A stretch of DNA of 64,000 nt from Rhodobacteraceae bacterium F11138 (GTDB lineage: Bacteria > Pseudomonadota > Alphaproteobacteria > Rhodobacterales > Rhodobacteraceae), in contig JAEKDP010000001.1 in NCBI GenBank assembly GCA_016521575.1, forward strand, positions 353,894-417,893. Reading direction: 5' to 3'. Shown here one piece after another: positions 8,313 through 16,481 of this stretch (positions are counted from its first letter, which is position 1; every line of letters begins with the position of its first letter). The notes below the pieces were generated by a model that did no database searches, was not told the DNA's origin, and saw only the letters and a list, made by a program, of their open reading frames with translations. The position numbers and the translations under genes were made by a program.

Positions 8313-9710
8313 ATGACCGATTTAGACATGGGCCTTCTGAGCGGACAGCCGCGCAGCAACTGGATCCGGCTGCGGACGCTGATCCTGTTGCGCTGGTTCG
8401 CGATTGCCGGGCAACTGACCGCGATCACGGTGGCCCAGCATCTTTATCATCTGCAACTGGAAGTCGGCCTGTGCTATATGGGCGTCGGCATTTCGATCAT
8501 TGCCAACCTTGTCGCCATCTTCGTATTCCCCCAGAACAAGCGCCTGACGGAAACCGAGAATTTCCTGATGGTCCTGTTCGATCTGCTGCAACTGGCCTTT
8601 CTGCTCTATCTGGCGGGCGGTCTGAACAACCCGTTCGCCTTGCTGCTTCTGGGGCCGGTCACCGTTTCCGCCAGTGTCATGGGGTTGCGTGCGACGGTGC
8701 TGATCGGCAGCACCGCGATCATTCTTGTGACGTTGATGGCCCAGTTCTATATACCGTTGCGCACCGAACAGGGGTTCGTGCTGCGGGTTGCGGACGTGTT
8801 CATTTTCGGAAACTGGGCCGCAATCGTCATCGCGATCGTATTCATGGGGGCCTATTCGCGACGGATCAGTTCGGAAATGCGGTCGATGAATGACGCGCTG
8901 GTTGCAACCCAGATGGCTTTGTCGCGCGAACAGAAACTGACCGATCTGGGCGGCGTCGTGGCCGCAGCGGCACATGAACTGGGGACTCCGCTTGCGACCA
9001 TCAAGCTGGCCAGCGGTGAACTGGTGGAAGAGCTCGGCAACCGCCCCGATCTGCGTGAGGACGCAGAACTGATCCGCCAGCAGGCCGATCGCTGCCGTGA
9101 TATCCTGCGTGACATGGGACGCGCCGGCAAGGATGATCTGCACTTGCGTCAGGCTCCGCTCAGAACGCTTGTGAACGAAGCCGCCGAACCGCATATGCAC
9201 CGGGGCAAACAGCTGCATTTCGAAGAAGGCCCCGGACCGGACAGCAGCGCTCAGCAACCTTCGGTGTTGCGCAAGCCCGAAATCATTCACGGCCTGCGCA
9301 ATCTGATACAGAACGCCGTGGATTTCGCGCGCGCCAATGTCTGGATCGAAACAAGCTGGACCAATGATGCGATTTCGGTTCGCATTCTGGATGACGGTCG
9401 CGGGTATCCGCCGCACATGCTTGGCCGGATCGGTGACCCGTTCATGCGCCAGCGCCGATCAGAGTCCGAACGCAGGAAACGCCCCGAATACGAAGGTATG
9501 GGGCTGGGGCTGTTCATCGCCAAAACCCTGCTGGAACGGTCCGGCGCCGAGCTGAGTTTCGCCAACGGCACCGACCCCTATCAGACGGGCCCGCACAGCA
9601 AGCAAAAGCGCGGTGCCATCGTCGAAGTCGTCTGGCCCCGTGGGAAAATCGACGCACAGCTGGGCGAAAACGCTGTTCCGATCGGCGTCAACAAACCAAT
9701 CGAGATCTGA
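8313..9710 (+). CDS. regB: Redox-sensing histidine kinase RegB/PrrB/ActS
   Basis: RegB phosphorylates RegA when the quinone pool is reduced. The 465-residue protein has six predicted hydrophobic segments in the N-terminal half, with the ubiquinone-binding heptapeptide GGLNNPF near residue 107. The H-box is HELGTPLATIKL with His221. A redox-active Cys261 in QADRCRDIL lies 40 residues after it, the spacing known for R. capsulatus His225/Cys265. The ATPase domain (NLIQNAVDFA, DDGRGYP, GMGLGLFIAKTLLE) follows. The ATG at 8313 is preferred to an in-frame start at 8217, which would lie within the promoter region. Confidence 0.96.
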   Translation: MTDLDMGLLSGQPRSNWIRLRTLILLRWFAIAGQLTAITVAQHLYHLQLEVGLCYMGVGISIIANLVAIFVFPQNKRLTETENFLMVLFDLLQLAFLLYLAGGLNNPFALLLLGPVTVSASVMGLRATVLIGSTAIILVTLMAQFYIPLRTEQGFVLRVADVFIFGNWAAIVIAIVFMGAYSRRISSEMRSMNDALVATQMALSREQKLTDLGGVVAAAAHELGTPLATIKLASGELVEELGNRPDLREDAELIRQQADRCRDILRDMGRAGKDDLHLRQAPLRTLVNEAAEPHMHRGKQLHFEEGPGPDSSAQQPSVLRKPEIIHGLRNLIQNAVDFARANVWIETSWTNDAISVRILDDGRGYPPHMLGRIGDPFMRQRRSESERRKRPEYEGMGLGLFIAKTLLERSGAELSFANGTDPYQTGPHSKQKRGAIVEVVWPRGKIDAQLGENAVPIGVNKPIEI

Positions 9711-9750
9711 ACTCGGCCACCCGGGATTAAGTGGGCATTAACCATTTGAA

Positions 9751-9778
9751 CCCAGAGTGCCAAAGGGCCCACTCTGGG
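9751..9778 (+). promoter_or_regulatory. Perfect 9-bp hairpin between regB and the PAS protein gene
   Basis: CCCAGAGTG (9751-9759) pairs perfectly with CACTCTGGG (9770-9778). It is followed by GAAAGG, not a T-tract, so it is unlikely to be a simple terminator. It sits directly upstream of the ribosome-binding site of the next gene (ATG 9792), so it may affect translation, act in mRNA processing or bind a protein. Confidence 0.45.
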
Positions 9779-9791
9779 GAAAGGCTGCAGA

Positions 9792-11345
9792 ATGCAGGGA
9801 GTTTCGACCATCGAATGGATCGCGCTGGCGGCGATTTGCCTGTCCGCCGCGGCAGTGGCCGTCGGGCTGCTTTCACCACGGATGCAACGCAGGCGGCCCG
9901 GTCCGCAAGCCACCGATGACATGATCTGGATATTTGACGGAACCGACCTGGTGGACGCCACGGCACCGGCACGCCATTTGCTTGGCCCCACCGATGCGCC
10001 ACAGCATTGGGACGATCTGTATCACACGTTTTGCACCGGCTATCCGACAATGCCAAAATCACCGCAGGACGTGGAAAGGGCCACAACCCTGGTCGCACCG
10101 GCCCTGGAATGCGCCGAACCCACCGAAATGGCGTTCGAATGGATCGGCGGCATCACCCGCGTCGAACTGCGGACATGCAAGAAACATGCCGCACCGCAGG
10201 CCGACCCGACCCAGGTGCTGTCTGCCGCTTCGAAAGAGCTGGAAACGCTGCGCTTTGCCGTCAACAATGCCCATTACCCGGTCTGGCGTGTCACCGAAAA
10301 AGGCGAGGTAATCTGGTACAACAAGGCCTATGAAGAGCTGTGCCAGTCGGTTCTGGGCAAGAAGCCCGGTCCCGATACCGCCCTGTTCAGCGCGCCCTAC
10401 GAAGTGCCGATCCCGACGCGCAAGGGCCGGCGCAGCGTCACGATTCCCGAAACCGGCAAGAAGCTGTGGTATGATGTCACCATCATAGAATACGAAAACG
10501 GCACCCTGATCTATGGTGTCGATATCAACGCCGTGGTGGATGCCGAACAGGCCCAACGCAATTTTGTACAGACATTGGCCAAGACCTTTGCCCAGCTTTC
10601 GATCGGGTTGGCAATCTTTGATCGCGACCGCCAACTGGTTCTGTTCAACCCCGCGCTGATCGATCTGACCGCGCTGCCGGCCGACTTTCTCAGCGCGCGG
10701 CCGACGCTTTTGTCGTTCTTTGACCGGTTACGCGATCAACGCATGATGCCCGAGCCCAAGAATTACGGCAGCTGGCGCGATCAACTGGCCGATCTGGTAG
10801 CCGCTGCCGCGGACGGGCGGTATCAGGAAACCTGGTCGCTCGCCTCGGGATCGGTCTATTCGGTCAGCGGACGCCCGCATCCCGATGGGGCCGTGGCCTT
10901 TCTTTTCGAAGACATCACCGCGGAAATCACGCTGACCCGCCGATTCCGGTCGGATCTGGAAATGGGACAGGCGATTTTCGACCGGCTCGACGATGCAATC
11001 GCGGTGTTCTCGATGGACGGGACGTTGACTTTTTCGAACGCGGCCTATCACGCGTTGTGGGATGTCGACCCCGAAAATTGTTTTGCCCAGACATCCATTC
11101 TGGATTCGGTCCGGATCTGGCAGGACAATTGTGCCGCAACGCCGGTCTGGGGGGACATCCGCGATTTTGTCGCATCGCAAGAGGATCGCGCGGAATGGTG
11201 GGCCAAAGTAACCTTGAAATCCGGTGAATCCCTGATCTGCAGCATCCATCCGATCCTGAATGGGGCGACGATGATCAACTTTACGCGCACCCCCGCAGAT
11301 GCCCCGGCCCGGCGGAACAAGACGCTTGCCCTGACCGCCGACTGA
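9792..11345 (+). CDS. Membrane-anchored PAS-domain protein without an output domain
   Basis: The 517-residue protein starts with a transmembrane anchor (STIEWIALAAICLSAAAVAV), followed by an Arg-rich cytoplasmic stretch. It then has three PAS-like repeats at about residues 155-250 (FAVNNAHYPVWRVTEKGEVIWYN), 265-370 (GLAIFDRDRQLVLFNPALIDL) and 390-490 (DAIAVFSMDGTLTFSNAAYHALW). No kinase, GGDEF, EAL or HTH part follows; the protein ends soon after the third PAS. It is conserved beside regB and tsaE in roseobacters as far as I recall. Its role is unknown; it could sense redox state or a ligand for a partner. Confidence 0.75.
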   Translation: MQGVSTIEWIALAAICLSAAAVAVGLLSPRMQRRRPGPQATDDMIWIFDGTDLVDATAPARHLLGPTDAPQHWDDLYHTFCTGYPTMPKSPQDVERATTLVAPALECAEPTEMAFEWIGGITRVELRTCKKHAAPQADPTQVLSAASKELETLRFAVNNAHYPVWRVTEKGEVIWYNKAYEELCQSVLGKKPGPDTALFSAPYEVPIPTRKGRRSVTIPETGKKLWYDVTIIEYENGTLIYGVDINAVVDAEQAQRNFVQTLAKTFAQLSIGLAIFDRDRQLVLFNPALIDLTALPADFLSARPTLLSFFDRLRDQRMMPEPKNYGSWRDQLADLVAAAADGRYQETWSLASGSVYSVSGRPHPDGAVAFLFEDITAEITLTRRFRSDLEMGQAIFDRLDDAIAVFSMDGTLTFSNAAYHALWDVDPENCFAQTSILDSVRIWQDNCAATPVWGDIRDFVASQEDRAEWWAKVTLKSGESLICSIHPILNGATMINFTRTPADAPARRNKTLALTAD

Positions 11346-11389
11346 CAAACCCGCTTGCGACCGGATTTGCGTCCCTGCATTGTGGCGAC

Positions 11390-11869
11390 ATGAATTCCGC
11401 TCCGCTGATGCTGACCCTGACGTCCCCGGAAGAAACCGCCAAGCTGGCGGTTTCTCTTGCTGCGCATCTCGGACCCGGCGATTGCATCCTGCTGAACGGC
11501 CCGGTCGGCGCCGGGAAAAGCCATTTTGCCCGCAATCTGATCCGTTCGCTTTTGCTGCAGGACGAAGACATTCCATCGCCGACCTTCACATTGGTTCAGA
11601 CCTATGAAACCCGCGCAGGCGAATTGTGGCATGCCGACCTCTATCGGCTTGGCACGGTGGACGAAATCGAGGAACTGGGGCTGACCGACGCGTTCGAAAC
11701 GGCGATCTGTCTGGTGGAATGGCCCGACACACTGGGTTCCTTGACCCCGGAGTCCGCTCTTGGGTTGCAATTTTCCCCGGACAGCCATGCCGAAGAAACA
11801 CGGCATCTCGAACTGACCTGGCGCGATCCGAAATGGTACAGCAAACTGGAGATGTTACAGAATGCCTGA
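11390..11869 (+). CDS. tsaE: tRNA threonylcarbamoyladenosine biosynthesis ATPase TsaE
   Basis: TsaE is the P-loop ATPase that drives turnover of the TsaB-TsaD complex in t6A37 synthesis. The 159 residues show Walker A GPVGAGKS (about residues 37-44), the family motifs SPTFTLVQTYE and HADLYRL, and VEWPDTLG. No strong ribosome-binding site precedes the ATG at 11390; an in-frame ATG six codons later is possible. The end overlaps amgK by eight bases, so it heads the tsaE-amgK-murU-addB-addA operon. Confidence 0.94.
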   Translation: MNSAPLMLTLTSPEETAKLAVSLAAHLGPGDCILLNGPVGAGKSHFARNLIRSLLLQDEDIPSPTFTLVQTYETRAGELWHADLYRLGTVDEIEELGLTDAFETAICLVEWPDTLGSLTPESALGLQFSPDSHAEETRHLELTWRDPKWYSKLEMLQNA

Positions 11870-12860
11870 ACATGAAGGCCTGATCCGCACCTTTTTGCAG
11901 GGCACGCAATGGGCCGAGGCCAGCCGTGCGCCATTGGCGGGGGATGCCTCGAACCGGCGGTACGAAAGACTGACAAAGCCCGCAAGCGGTCAAACCGCCA
12001 TATTGATGGATGCCCCGCCCCAAAGGGGTGAAGACGTGCGCCCATTTCTACGCATCGCGCGCCATCTGCGCAAAGTCGGACTGAGCGCCCCCGGGATACT
12101 GGCCGAAGACACGCAACACGGCTTGTTGTTGATCGAAGATCTTGGCGATGGCCTGTTCGCGCGTCTCATCCCGCAACAGCCGCAACTGGAACAGACGCTT
12201 TATGCCGCCGCAACGGACGTGTTGCTGACGCTGCACCGCGCACCGATGCCGGAACTGGAAAGCTATGACACCGGCCTGATGACCGATCTGGCCGCTCTTG
12301 CCTATGCCAAATACCGGTTCGGACTGACCGGCAACACCGACGGCGAAGCGGCATTTCGCAATGCCTTTGCCCGGGCACTGGACAGTGTGACGCCGGATCA
12401 TCCGGTTCTCATTCAGCGCGACTATCATGCGGAGAACCTGTTGTGGCTGCCAGAACGGTCCGGTGTCGCGCGCGTCGGATTGCTTGATTTTCAGGACGCG
12501 ATGGCGGGACATCCGGCCTATGATCTGGTGTCTCTGCTTCAGGACGCAAGACGGGACGTTCCGCAGGAAATCGAAACAGCGATGATCGCCCGCTATCTCG
12601 CGGGAAGCGATTTGAGTGCCGAGGAATTCAATGCCGCCTACGCCATCCTTGGGGCCCAGCGCAATCTGCGTATCCTGGGCGTGTTTGCCCGGCTCAGCCT
12701 TGAGCACGGCAAACCCCGGTATGTGGACCTGATCCCTCGGGTCTGGGGCCATCTGATGCGGGATCTGGATCATCCTGCACTTGGGCAAGTGGCAGACCTG
12801 CTGCGCGACACCCTGCCCGCGCCAACCCCCGACCGATTGCTCAGGCTCAAAGCCGCATGA
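11862..12860 (+). CDS. amgK: N-acetylmuramate/N-acetylglucosamine kinase, AmgK type
   Basis: This aminoglycoside-phosphotransferase-fold kinase has 332 residues. It shows the nucleotide-binding N-lobe DASNRRYERL, the hinge LLIEDLGDGLFA, the catalytic loop RDYHAENLLWL with Asp and Asn, and the metal motif LLDFQDA. AmgK phosphorylates recovered MurNAc/GlcNAc at C1 in the anabolic peptidoglycan recycling route that bypasses de novo UDP-MurNAc synthesis. The identification is strengthened by the next gene, murU, which uses its product; the two overlap by four bases. Confidence 0.9.
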   Translation: MPEHEGLIRTFLQGTQWAEASRAPLAGDASNRRYERLTKPASGQTAILMDAPPQRGEDVRPFLRIARHLRKVGLSAPGILAEDTQHGLLLIEDLGDGLFARLIPQQPQLEQTLYAAATDVLLTLHRAPMPELESYDTGLMTDLAALAYAKYRFGLTGNTDGEAAFRNAFARALDSVTPDHPVLIQRDYHAENLLWLPERSGVARVGLLDFQDAMAGHPAYDLVSLLQDARRDVPQEIETAMIARYLAGSDLSAEEFNAAYAILGAQRNLRILGVFARLSLEHGKPRYVDLIPRVWGHLMRDLDHPALGQVADLLRDTLPAPTPDRLLRLKAA

Positions 12861-13549
12861 ACACCTCGCCCCAAGCCGTCATGCTGTTCGCTGCCGGATT
12901 CGGCACCCGGATGGGGGCGCTGACCCAGCACCGCCCAAAGCCCCTGATCCAGGTCGCCGGCCGCGCCCTGATCGATCACACGCTGGATCTGGTCGCCGCC
13001 GTGACCCCGGCGCGAATTGTTGCCAACACGCATTACCTGCCGGACCAGATCGACGCGCATCTGCGTCCACGCGGGATCTTGCTTGCGCCTGAACAGCCGG
13101 AAATTCTGGAAACCGGCGGCGGGCTGAAAGCCGCCCTGCCCCTGCTGGGATCCGGACCGGTTTTCACCGCCAATACCGATGCAATCTGGAGCGGACCCAA
13201 CCCATTTGCATTGCTGCACAGCGCGTGGGACCCCGACCGGATGGACGCCTTGCTGATCTGCGTGCCGACGCAGGCGGCGATCGGCCACGACAGCCCCGGA
13301 GATTTCACCCTGGCGCAGGACGGGCATCTGACGCGCGGCCCCGGATGGATCTATGGCGGCGTACAGATCATCAAGACGGATCGCTTGTCCGCGATTGACG
13401 CAGACATCTTTTCGCTGAACGTGCTTTGGGATCAGTTGCTGTCGGACCAGCGCATGTTTGGTCTGCCATATCCCGGGCGGTGGTGCGATGTGGGTCATCC
13501 CGAAGGTATTGCATTGGCCGAAACCATGTTGAAGGGCAGCAATGTTTGA
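12857..13549 (+). CDS. murU: MurNAc-1-phosphate uridylyltransferase MurU
   Basis: This 230-residue sugar nucleotidyltransferase has the signature LFAAGFGTRMGALTQHRPKP and a catalytic Lys in KPLIQVAGR. ETGGGLKAALP and TANTDAIW supply the product and metal sites. MurU makes UDP-MurNAc from MurNAc-1-phosphate, the step after AmgK. It overlaps amgK by four bases and addB by eight bases. The paralogous mannose-1-phosphate guanylyltransferases look similar, but the neighbour makes MurU the better call. Confidence 0.9.
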   Translation: MNTSPQAVMLFAAGFGTRMGALTQHRPKPLIQVAGRALIDHTLDLVAAVTPARIVANTHYLPDQIDAHLRPRGILLAPEQPEILETGGGLKAALPLLGSGPVFTANTDAIWSGPNPFALLHSAWDPDRMDALLICVPTQAAIGHDSPGDFTLAQDGHLTRGPGWIYGGVQIIKTDRLSAIDADIFSLNVLWDQLLSDQRMFGLPYPGRWCDVGHPEGIALAETMLKGSNV

Positions 13550-16481
13550 TCCTTCACCGATTCCGCGTGTCTTTGGTCTGCCGCCGGGCACGGATTTTCC
13601 GCAGGCGCTGGTTCAGGGGCTGATCGACCGGTTCCGCGATCAACCGCCCGAGGCTCTGGCCCGGGTGCAACTGATCGTGAACACCAGCCGCATGGCGCGC
13701 TGCATCCGCGAACTGTTTGACGCCGGCCCGGCCCGCCTGCTGCCGCGTGTGAGCCTGCTGACCGAAATCGACCGCCATATCGGCGTGACCGGCCTGCCGC
13801 CGCGCATGTCGCCGCTGCGCCGCAGGCTCCAGCTTGCACAGCTGATCAGTCATTTGCTGGATCGAGAACCCGATCTGGCCGCCCGGTCTTCGATCTATTC
13901 GCTGGCCGACGGGTTGGCCGAACTGATGGACGAAATGCAGGGCGAAGGCGTTGCACCCGAAGTGATCCGCAAGCTGGATGTCAGTGACATGTCCGGTCAT
14001 TGGGCCCGCGCACAGTGGTTCTTTGATATTGCCGAAACCTATCTGCAACAACTGGATGGCCGGGCGCTGGATTCCCAGGCCCGGATGCGGCTTGCGGTTC
14101 AGCGACTGATCGCAAGCTGGCAGGATGCGCCTCCAAAGCATCCCGTCATCCTGGCAGGATCGACCGGTTCACGCGGCACGACGGCTTTGCTTATGGCGGC
14201 CATCGCGAATTTGCCGCAGGGGGCCATCGTACTGCCCGGCTATGATTTTGACCAGCCCGACGCGGTGTGGGACGGGCTGGAACGGGCTTTGCATTCGGAA
14301 GATCATCCGCAATACCGCTTCAAACGCCTGATGCAGATGATGGGCATAGCGCCTTGCGATATACGGCCATGGACCGATGCCCCTGCCCCTTCTGCGGCCC
14401 GCAACCGGTTGATTTCCCTGGCCTTGCGCCCCGCACCCGTCACCGATGCCTGGCTGGCGGAAGGACCCGGGCTGGCCGATCTGGACTCGGCGTTGCGTGA
14501 TGTCACCCTGGTGCAGGCCCCCGATCCGCGCAGCGAGGCATTGGCCATTGCCCTGCGGCTGCGTCAGGCGGCGGAAACCGGGCAGACCGCCGCGCTGATC
14601 ACGCCGGACCGGATGTTGACCCGACAGGTGGCTGCCGCGCTGGATCGCTGGGATATCCTGCCCGATGACAGCGCCGGTTTACCGCTGCAATTGTCTCCGC
14701 CGGGTCGGTTCCTGCGCCATGTCGCCAACCTGTTCGCCCATCGACTGACGGGTGAAATGCTGCTGACGTTGATAAAACACCCGCTGTGTCACGCCGGCAA
14801 GGACCGCAACGTACACATGCTGCACGGGCGCGATCTGGAATTGCGCCTGCGCCGCCATGGCCCGCCCTTTCCGACCGCCGCAACCCTGGCCGAAGCCTGC
14901 GCCGCCCTGGGAAATCCGCCGCCACAAAGCTGGGTCGACTGGCTGAAGGACCAATTCTGCGAACGCGACATCGCCAGTACACGCCCGATTGCCGATTGGG
15001 CCGCGATGTTGCGGCACACAGCCGAAGCCCTGTCCGCAGGCAGCGCCATCAAGGGCAGCGGAACGCTTTGGGACAAGAACGCCGGACAAAAGGCGCTGGC
15101 GGTTCTTGACGATCTGCAGGCCGAGGCGGCCCATGGCGGGTCCATGACCGCGCGTGAATTCGCCGATCTTCTGGGTTCGCTGCTCAGCGGCGAAGAGGTA
15201 CGCGACCGCGACGCGCCCCATGACAGGATCATGATCTGGGGCACGCTGGAGGCCCGGGTTCAGGGCGCGGATCTGCTGATCCTGGGGGGGCTCAACGAAG
15301 GCAGCTGGCCCGAAGCCCCCAACCCCGATCCCTGGTTGAACCGGGCCATGCGCGACAAGGCGGGATTGCTGTTGCCGGAACGGCGCATCGGTCTGGCCGC
15401 GCATGATTTCCAACAGGCCGCGAACGCGCCAGAGGTCTGGCTGACCCGCGCGCTGCGTTCAGAGGACGCGGAAACGGTTCCTTCCCGGTGGTTGAACAGG
15501 GTGACCAACCTGCTCAACGGTCTGCCGGAACAAAATGGTCCGGAACTGTTTCAGGCCATGGCGGCGCGCGGCCAAACCTGGCTGAACTGGGCCGCAGAAC
15601 TGGATGCGGTGGAAACGTCCCGCCCCGCCCCGCGGCCTTCGCCCCGGCCACCGGCCAATGCCCGTCCGCGTCGGCTGTCGGTGACCGAGATCAAGAAGCT
15701 GATCCGCGACCCCTATGCGATCTATGCCCGGCATGTGCTGCGGCTCAGGCCGCTGGATCCGCTGGTCAAGGCACCGGATCCTCTGTTGCGCGGCATCGTG
15801 GCGCATGACTTTCTGGAAGCATTCATCAAGGCCAGCGTAGCAAATCCTGCGGTGTTGTCGCGCGATGATTTTCTGCGCATGGCAGAAGAGGTGTTGAACC
15901 AGGCGGTTCCCTGGCCTGCGACGCGGCGTCTGTGGCTGGCGCGGCTGGATCGGGTATCGTCCGGGTTTCTGGACAACGAACGCCAACGCCAGGCCGTTGC
16001 GCGGCCGGTTGCCTTTGAGGCCCGGCTCGACTTTCCCCTGACGCCGCTGGATTTCACGTTGACCGGGCGCGCGGACCGGCTGGACCGGGACGACACCGGC
16101 GCGTTGCGGATCTATGATTACAAGACAGGCGCGCCGCCGTCGAAAAAGGAACAGGCATTGTTTGACAAGCAATTGCTGATCGAAGCGGCGATCGCCGAAG
16201 AAGGCGGGTTTGCGGATCTTGACCCCGCCGATGTCGCCGCCGCCGAGTTCATTCGCATAGGGTCGCCCGGTAACGATGTACCGGCACCGCTGGACAGCGA
16301 ACCGACCGAAAAGGTGTTGGCCGAACTGCGCAGCCTGATTGCGGCCTATCTGGACCCGGATCAGGGCTTTACCGCACGCCGGATGCTGCAAAAAGACACC
16401 GATATCAGCGATTATGACCAGTTGGCCCGGTTTGGCGAATGGGACCGTACGACGCTGCCGACATCCGAGGATTTGACATGA
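13542..16481 (+). CDS. addB: Double-strand break repair protein AddB (alphaproteobacterial type)
   Basis: AddB is one subunit of the AddAB helicase-nuclease that resects double-strand ends for RecA loading. The 979-residue protein has an inactivated helicase-like N-terminal portion and a C-terminal PD-(D/E)XK nuclease domain: GRADRLDRDDTGALRIYDYKTG at about residues 845-866. The nuclease domain contains no Cys, so the Fe-S cluster of Firmicutes AddB is absent; the corresponding start of the domain reads IRDPYAIYARHVLRL. It overlaps murU by eight bases and addA by four. Confidence 0.95.
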   Translation: MFDPSPIPRVFGLPPGTDFPQALVQGLIDRFRDQPPEALARVQLIVNTSRMARCIRELFDAGPARLLPRVSLLTEIDRHIGVTGLPPRMSPLRRRLQLAQLISHLLDREPDLAARSSIYSLADGLAELMDEMQGEGVAPEVIRKLDVSDMSGHWARAQWFFDIAETYLQQLDGRALDSQARMRLAVQRLIASWQDAPPKHPVILAGSTGSRGTTALLMAAIANLPQGAIVLPGYDFDQPDAVWDGLERALHSEDHPQYRFKRLMQMMGIAPCDIRPWTDAPAPSAARNRLISLALRPAPVTDAWLAEGPGLADLDSALRDVTLVQAPDPRSEALAIALRLRQAAETGQTAALITPDRMLTRQVAAALDRWDILPDDSAGLPLQLSPPGRFLRHVANLFAHRLTGEMLLTLIKHPLCHAGKDRNVHMLHGRDLELRLRRHGPPFPTAATLAEACAALGNPPPQSWVDWLKDQFCERDIASTRPIADWAAMLRHTAEALSAGSAIKGSGTLWDKNAGQKALAVLDDLQAEAAHGGSMTAREFADLLGSLLSGEEVRDRDAPHDRIMIWGTLEARVQGADLLILGGLNEGSWPEAPNPDPWLNRAMRDKAGLLLPERRIGLAAHDFQQAANAPEVWLTRALRSEDAETVPSRWLNRVTNLLNGLPEQNGPELFQAMAARGQTWLNWAAELDAVETSRPAPRPSPRPPANARPRRLSVTEIKKLIRDPYAIYARHVLRLRPLDPLVKAPDPLLRGIVAHDFLEAFIKASVANPAVLSRDDFLRMAEEVLNQAVPWPATRRLWLARLDRVSSGFLDNERQRQAVARPVAFEARLDFPLTPLDFTLTGRADRLDRDDTGALRIYDYKTGAPPSKKEQALFDKQLLIEAAIAEEGGFADLDPADVAAAEFIRIGSPGNDVPAPLDSEPTEKVLAELRSLIAAYLDPDQGFTARRMLQKDTDISDYDQLARFGEWDRTTLPTSEDLT

